From Dipteronia dyeriana (Eukaryota > Streptophyta > Magnoliopsida > Sapindales > Sapindaceae), in assembly GCA_032871835.1 (NCBI GenBank), contig CM065295.1, positions 84,003,819 to 84,067,818 of the forward strand: a stretch of DNA of 64,000 nt, read 5' to 3'. The notes beneath the pieces are model-generated. The model was not told the DNA's origin, ran no database searches, and saw nothing but the letters and a program-made list of their open reading frames with translations. Made by a program: the position numbers and the translations under genes. Of the stretch, positions 57,541 through 64,000 are shown in pieces (position 1 is the first letter of the stretch; every line of letters starts with the position of its first letter).

Positions 57541-60500
57541 AGTTTGTTTTAGTGAAATATAAAACACACACACACACATATATATATACACACACTAGCT
57601 TAAACAATAATATATGAAATAATAGAAAATTAAAATATAAAAATGAACCGATTTGTTTTATATTTTCATTATCAATAGAATTATGAAAACAAAAATTATT
57701 AACTAATTTATAATTAAAATAATAAAAAGACAAGATAATATTATCACTTACTTTTTATATATATATATCACATTTTATATATAGTATGTTTTTTAATTTG
57801 TTTACATTTTAATTTAGGTATAATAAAATATATTTTTTATCGGGAGGGGTGGTTGGGGGAAAGACATTTGCATATATATATAATATACATAAATATTATA
57901 TAAATTTGAGGGTTTTTTTAAAGAGAGTGATTCGAACTCACAACTTTATAGTATATATATGATAAATTATTTAACTGAATCAATTTTATCTTACGAACAA
58001 TATATCATGTTGTTTCCATAACAAAAAAAAAAAGGAGTTAGCAATGCCACTCAATCAGGGGCTGTTGCCCAGGCAAACTGTTCTATGTTATTTTCTTTCT
58101 AAGTTTAAACATTTATATTCACCGCCCTTCAAGTTTTACATTTTACCTTTAATTTACAATTATATTTATCAAACTAATATAATTAAATACAAAAATGTAA
58201 AGCACATAGTATTATACACAAATAAAATAAACTTTTATAAGTTAAACACGTTTGAACAAATAGAAAAAAGTTCACATTCTATCATAAACACAGAGAGTAG
58301 AAAGTTCTTTAAAAAAAAAACTATATAATTAGTTTATCCCACCCTGCCAAAATTCGTCCCTGCACCCAATTGTTAAGCAATTTTTATTTATTTTTATATA
58401 AAAGCTGCTTTATTAACTAACAAGTAAAGATTACAAAGAAATCTGGCCATCCGCCATAAGTCCATAACAAAATGACTCGCACATCCCTAGAGACGGCATT
58501 TTAATTTTGTAGCATGCTCGATATTTATTTCACGTTGAATTTGTTTTAAGGTGCGCAGATGTCACACCATTTATTTGAGGATAAATTGCATAAACACCCC
58601 CAACATTTAATGTAATCGTACACATGAATTTTTGCTCAAAATTACACAAATATCCTTTACCGTAATTGGTCAACCGATGAAGCATCTTATCCATGTAAAA
58701 GTCTATATTGACCCTAATTATTATTTTGTTTATTTCATAAAAAAATCAATTCAAAAAGAAAAAGAAAAAGAAAAGGGATCAAAAGGATGAGAATTATCCT
58801 GCTCTATTTCTTTTTTATTCAAACATCTTATTTTTTATTGAGATATTTGTTTAATTATTACAAATTTGAAAGCTGATGTAAAGGAGCATGAGTCGAACTC
58901 GGATCCGGTGGACGTGAGTATGAGAAAACCACTTTACTTAGTTTTTATTTTAGAAAATAGTTACAAGTTTGAAAGCATCAAAAAATAAATAATTTTAGTA
59001 AAATCAATTGAAATCAATGTATTTTGTTTTTTAAAAAGCATATTATATATATATATATATATACATATAGAGAGAGAGAGAGAGAGATAAAACTAGCATC
59101 AAACACATTTGTTTTTTGAGACCATATATTTATTGTGACAATGAACATACAAATCAAGAGTAATATTATTAATAAGACCAACCTTGAATTTATTTAATTA
59201 TTGAAGAGATAAAAAGTATTCAGGTTCAATTAGTTTAATTATCTTATCATATTTCATATCAAAATACGAATAATATAAAGTTATCATAATTCTTGATCTA
59301 AAATGATATAAAAATATTGTGACATATGAGTTATAATCCTCATATAAATTACGAGATGTGTGATGGATAATGTACTAATTACAACTCATTTATCTCGTTA
59401 TTTGGGTATGATTTTGTATAAATAATTTAAACAATCTAATATTACTCGTCTGATTACTCAATCAATTTGTATTATTAGAAAATCATTAGGTACATTTAAG
59501 AACATTATAATTTCAGATAAAAATAAAATAAAAAATTATTATTACTTATCATATATTATCTTATTTATTATTTACAAATAGTTTATCAATTATATAAATT
59601 TAATTTAATTATTATTGGAATAAGTTAGATAGTTTTATTTGCAAGCCACCAGATTGACGTTCTTTCAACAGTTGAGATTGCATATTATATACATGTTATT
59701 TTCAACATGCAGTAGTTATTATGCGTGTAAGATATGTAATTATATCAACTTTGAGGGTCTAGATGTAATTAAACTAAAAAAGTATTATAAATATTAAATA
59801 TAAATTGTACTCATCACTCTTGTATGGAAATTTGAGCTTTAGCCTTTAGGTGGGCTTCCACGCGGTCCAGCCTAAAAAGCTGCTGGTACTTTGTAAGCAA
59901 AAGAAAAAAAAAAAAAAAAAAGTTCTAAAAAACTAAAAGCCTGCAATCTACTTTTCTACGTAGCTTCATTTCGATGATGTATTGATCCAGTGATCCTAAA
60001 TTATATTTTTTTTATGGTTTCTATAACTTAATGGTTTTTAATGGAAAGAGTTAATTATTAATATTAGCAATTACTTAACATCTTCCAAAATTTACACTAC
60101 TTTTTTGTTATTTATATTTTTTTATTAAAATTTTATCAATTTTGATATTGACCTCCATGCCTTCTAAATTTGATGAAACTGGTTTCACATCAATTGATAA
60201 TATCTCACTACATGTGAAATATTATATATAATAATTTTCTCAGGAATATTTAAGGTGATAATTAATGTATATATACGATATTATCAAGCCATAATTTGTA
60301 ATTTTTTTTAATTGTTCTGTTCTTTAATTTAATGTAAATGCTAGATTTTCTAGGGCAATCTCCAAGGAATTAATTAAAATGGAGATTATTGGAAAAGATC
60401 TAGAGAGACAAATCACAACTTCTGGATTTTCTTTATTATAAGGTGCTTTCCTATACCAACAACCACACTTTTCAAATTATAAGCATTTGTAATCATTTCT

Positions 60501-61008
60501 AGTTTCAACATCATGGCACTCTTAATAAATTAAAGAAATTACTAATTAAAAATAGGGAAATTAAAAAAAATATTTTATACACTTAAAAAAATTAATTGAT
60601 CAAAACCCACACTGATCACCAAGAACCAAACCAAATAAAGCAACTTAAGCACATCAAACATAGAAATCCAATCTTCCATTCAAATGAAAATGGAGTAATA
60701 AGAAATCAAATGAGAGAAAAAGAGACCATTGATCCATTAGATTTTTTTTTTGTGGCTAATGATAAATTTCTTTAACTCTTAATGAACAATGATATATATA
60801 TAAAGTCAAATATTATGTTCAAGATTCCAAATATATAATATAACTAACAATAACATCTAAAAAACAAAACAATTTTTATTAGATAAATCTTCATCATTTA
60901 ATTAACATGATAGATGACAACTGTCGTATCACAACATTTGAATATGAATTTATTGCTTAAAAAAACAGATAGCCCTTAGAAATGAAGGACAAAATGAGGT
61001 TTGAGATG
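57541..61008. other. AT-rich intergenic, two SINE-like candidates
   Basis: No gene seen. On the minus strand 57990-57915 carries a box B-like GTGAGTTCGAATCACTC. On the minus strand 58960-58810 carries a box A-like AAAGTGGTTTTCTCATACTC and box B-like GGATCCGAGTTCGACTCATG. Both may be tRNA-derived SINE pieces. A compound (AT)n(AG)n microsatellite occurs at about 59042-59089. Confidence 0.45.
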
Positions 61009-61018
61009 AGCCGGAGTC

Positions 61019-61669
61019 TAGAGATGCATGTTTGGGGAATGAGCATGGATATAGGTTCCCCTCATTCCTATCATCATCCCCATTTCTCATATCCTTTCCC
61101 CATTCCTCCATTTTTCCATTTGAAGAAAATGAGGATGGAGATTTTTTGGGGGAGGTCCCCCCATCCCCATTCCTAGTTTCCTATTTTTCCAGTTTTTTAT
61201 TTTATTTTTTATCCGTTTTTCTCTGTTTTTTATTTCCTTATTTATCTAAAAATTACAAACTAAACTAAAAAAAATAAACATTCCATTATAAATACAAAAT
61301 AAAATCCGTTAATGCATTACAAATACAATATATATATTCCCCATAATTATGTTGAAATGAGGATGGGGATAAGGGGGAATAAAATATAATTATAATTATA
61401 TTTATATATGTTTAGAGGAAATAGAGAGATGGGGATGGGGATGGGGGATAATCCCCCATCCCCATCCCCATCCCCATCCCCATCCCCATTTCAACATAAT
61501 TATGGGGAAATGGGGGGTCATCCCCATTTCAATTTGGGGATGAAAACCCCGTCCCCATTTCAATTTGGGGATGATTTTCATCCCCCCCCCCCCAATTTGC
61601 CCATTTTTCCAAAAAAATATGGATGGAAACATGGGAATCTAGGATTCCAAAGAAAAATGTACATCTCTA
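61019..61669. mobile_element. hAT-like element with GGGGAT arrays
   Basis: 651 bp. Ends TAGAGATGCATGTTT and the inverse of TAGAGATGTACATTT. Flanking AGCCGGAGTC (61009-61018) and AGCCAGATTC (61670-61679) match at 8 of 10 bases, longer than the usual 8-bp hAT duplication but clearly related. The interior is built of CCCCAT / ATGGGG words at both ends. The open frames here are simple-sequence artefacts. Confidence 0.68.
61424..61600. repeat. (CCCCAT)n array with inverted arm
   Basis: At 61429-61447 GGGGATGGGGATGGGGG is followed by CCCCCATCCCCATCCCC and further CCCCAT units (to about 61488), forming a potential long hairpin. Further TCCCC/GGGGA blocks follow, and a C(10) run lies at about 61584-61594. 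Either strand could form G-quadruplexes. Confidence 0.85.
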
Positions 61670-61679
61670 AGCCAGATTC

Positions 61680-63015
61680 ATTTTTGACAACAATTTTTTA
61701 AAAATTGATATAAATTTCATTCCAAGACTCACTGAATCACCGGCTGTGTTTGTTACACAGCCTCTTAAACAGGATTGGACTATGTACAGTCCTCTCCCCA
61801 CTTTTGTTGAACACATAGTGGGGCTATATACGGTCCCCTTCCCACGGATGTATTGTCTTGTTATGGTATGGTGTGATTATTTAGTCCCCCCTTCTATTTC
61901 CTTTTTCCTTTTAATTTTTTTTTAGCTGAGATCCAACATTTTCTTTTTTTACTTAGAAAAAGTATTTTAATACGGACAGATCAGTATCTAATATATTGAC
62001 TTACAAATAGATGTTGGTATGCAGTGTTTTTTTTCTCTTTTTATTTTTTTTCTTTTTATATTTTTCTTTTTATATTATTATAAAATAGATTATATGTTAA
62101 CACTTCATTTATAGAATCAATATCTTATGTACTGACCAATCATGATACTTTCCATTATTGTTTTTGTTTTTTAATAATTTTTTTCTTTTTCAATTTTTCA
62201 CTTTTTCGGTTGGAACTATTTTTATCTCTGTCTTTTGTTCTTTTTATTTAAATATATTATTTATATTATTTATATTTAATTTATTCAAACTTATAATATT
62301 TTTTAATTACAACTTAAATGTATTTTATTTCAAATTAATTTTATTTATTTTGTAAATTTTATTTATTCAAAATAATAATGTAATAATTTTTTAACCAAAT
62401 TTAATTTAAAATAGTTTTACTTTTATTTTATTTGAATTTATTAAAATGATTTTATTTATTTAATTATAAACAATTATTTTAAATTATTTTTTATCCAATC
62501 TCATGATTCACCAATTAAAAGACAACATTATTTTAATTCAATTCATACTACACCAAATATGTCTCGATACTAATTTAGTACATAACAATTCAATCCAATC
62601 ATATCCAATCCAATCTCATTCAACAATATATGATGTATAAATCACAATCCCAAATTATCGGCCTTTGTTTTGATCACCGCTCATCGGCAGCTTGGCACCT
62701 CGATCAACAAGGTTGCCTTCCGTCGGAAGTTTGGCCGCATCGAAGTTCCTGAACCCCCACCCGACAATGAAAATAAATTAATATTCCAATTGATTTACTC
62801 TTATTAAATAGTGGGGTTTATGTCATTTCTTATACATAGTTTGTACAATAACTTGTGTCCATAAGAACTATTATATTAAAAGGACACTAAATAAAAATGT
62901 AAAATCTTAAAATTATAGATATTCATAAGTATATAAATATACACACATAATCTCAGTATATATGATTGTGAGAGTTGTAGTCTATATGTAATCTATATTC
63001 TATAGTGAGAGTAAT
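61680..63015. other. AT-rich spacer with palindromic block at 61740-61855
   Basis: GGCTGTGTTTGTTACACAGCC (about 61742-61762), GGACTATGTACAGTCC (about 61777-61792) and GGGGCTATATACGGTCCCC (about 61821-61839) are each near-perfect inverted repeats. They lie in a GC-richer block. The rest, to 62640, is poly-T/poly-A rich without genes. Confidence 0.55.
62655..62765 (+). pseudogene. unrecognised GC-rich coding-like fragment
   Basis: An isolated GC-rich island of about 110 bases in AT-rich DNA. One plus-strand frame reads ITAHRQLGTSINKVAFRRKF then GRIEVPEPPPDN, open throughout and protein-like. It may be a fragment of a retrotransposon or host gene. Family not recognised; either strand possible. 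Confidence 0.3.
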
Positions 63016-63020
63016 ATTCC

Positions 63021-63183
63021 GGCATGGCCGACCCTGACATTTTTGGAGCCCGAGACGAAATTTTTTGGAAATGGAAAAATGGACCCCTTGATATATCAAA
63101 TGAAGAAAAATCTAAATCGAAAACAAAAATCAAAAAATAAAAACAAAATCAGTTTTTTTTTTAGTCTAATAGGATTATATATA

Positions 63184-63225
<42 letters not shown>

Positions 63226-63745
63226 TGCCCGAAAGAATTTATAACGAAAGGTCAAATATTGAAGTGAAATGACTCAAACGAGGAACATTGGATTGAAACC
63301 GAAGAAGATAGATGAGTTATGAATAGAAAATAGAGTATTTAGTTAAGGACATGAGGTGTTGAGAGTAGAGATCGAAAGAAATGATAAATTTGAAACAAGA
63401 AACCCTATTGGACCTTATAAAAAAAAACATTTCTTCTTGGACTTTGTCCTGGCCCATTTTTTTTTTCTTTTTTACTTTTTAACTTTTTAACTTTTATAGA
63501 CCTCTTTAATCTCAAATAGTTGGAACAATACTCAAAACAGATATTTGGATATTTACAATCTGAAATAAAATAAAAATGGGCCCTTAAGCTAATACACTAA
63601 ACATGAAAAAATGAAAACGGCCCCAAAACTAATTTGGAAACATGAAAATGGGTCCCTAAATTAATACTGGAAACATGAAAATTTGGTCTTTTAAAAACTG
63701 GCCCGGGGCGGCTACCCCTCTAGCAATAAAGCAGGGCCGGCTCTG
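63021..63745. mobile_element. TIR element with GGCCGGCCCTG-type ends
   Basis: Left end GGCATGGCCGACCCTGACAT; right end GCAGGGCCGGCTCTG. The inverse of the right end (CAGAGCCGGCCCTG) matches CATGGCCGACCCTG on the left, and each end is itself nearly palindromic. Direct ATTCC flanks both sides (63016-63020, 63746-63750). An (AT)n tract (63187-63220) and a short tandem array lie inside. Superfamily unassigned; no transposase. Confidence 0.62.
63572..63690. repeat. three-unit tandem array of about 36 bp
   Basis: Units read TGGGCCCTTAAGCTAATACA, CGGCCCCAAAACTAATTTGG and TGGGTCCCTAAATTAATACT, each followed by (GG)AAACATGAAAA. They are diverged, so the array is old. Confidence 0.75.
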
Positions 63746-64000
63746 ATTCCAGATCGTACTTGTAGAGTCTAATTAATCCCGTTAGATCTTAGCAGTAGTT
63801 GTGTTTCAAAAAAAAAAAAGTAAATAAATATATAAATAAAGATATTGAGAGAAACGCTACAAATGTTTGATTTTCTCAAAGGTAAGGTACTTTTTACAAA
63901 CTAGCTAAGATGACACTTTTAGCATTTGTAATAATTTCTAGAATTCCAGTTGCAACATGATGGCACTTTAAAGATTTAAAACAGTATATGTTGATACACT

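Noticed and set aside
61408..61701. Frames rich in Pro-Ser-Pro or Gly-Trp over the CCCCAT array
   Set aside because: Simple-sequence translation of a hexamer repeat.
1..64000. CRISPR arrays, operons, bacterial or organellar blocks, rRNA or canonical tRNA genes
   Set aside because: None seen. Tandem arrays here have no spacer structure, tRNA-like words lack full cloverleaf context, and no chloroplast or mitochondrial genes were recognised.

Overview
The window is nuclear DNA from a flowering plant, almost certainly a eudicot. It is very AT-rich. Genes are sparse and intron-containing, with GT-AG introns plus one GC-AG candidate, and plant-specific families are present (MFT, WAT1/EamA, cinnamyl alcohol dehydrogenase, the At4g28100-like GPI protein). 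The rest is mostly layered transposable elements. I cannot name the genus.

Only two protein-coding genes look intact, both on the minus strand. One is a MOTHER OF FT AND TFL1 (MFT) gene with four exons (4315-6930), a TATA box, an RY-type motif and a G-box upstream. The other is a two-exon GPI-anchored SPARK-domain protein gene (49591-51936). Three further genes are recognisable but broken. RPL9 (9809-13222) has two frameshifts and a 2.2 kb solo LTR in an exon. A WAT1-related EamA transporter (14120-16754) has a frameshift, two stops and a LINE in an exon. A CAD-like alcohol dehydrogenase (17180-26490, minus) has C-terminal frameshifts and a complete 5.4 kb Copia element in an intron. A degraded second copy of MFT exon 4 and flanking intron lies downstream of MFT (838-1440).

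Layout: 0.8-7 kb MFT with its relic and a MULE-like element; 7.7-9.2 kb a second MULE-like copy carrying a nested Harbinger-like element; 9.5-13.2 kb RPL9 plus solo LTR; 14.1-16.8 kb WAT1 plus LINE; 17.2-26.5 kb CAD plus Copia-1; 27.5-30.4 kb a Copia-type solo LTR split by a hAT element; 30.9-31.8 kb the third MULE-like copy; 32.0-33.8 kb a hAT element carrying fragments of two host genes (a serine carboxypeptidase-like gene and RPL31); 34.2-36.7 kb a Harbinger-like element inside another; 37.8-46.7 kb a LINE split by a CACTA element and by Copia-2; 47.9-48.6 kb a MULE-type MITE; 49.6-51.9 kb the GPI-protein gene; 52-64 kb AT-rich intergenic DNA with element remnants.

Many insertions can be resolved to the base from target-site duplications, and in two cases reading past the element restores the interrupted frame. 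I see no operon-like or pathway-like cooperation among the genes. The most noteworthy item is the gene-fragment-carrying hAT element, followed by the MULE-like family built around a CGAG-periodic minisatellite.
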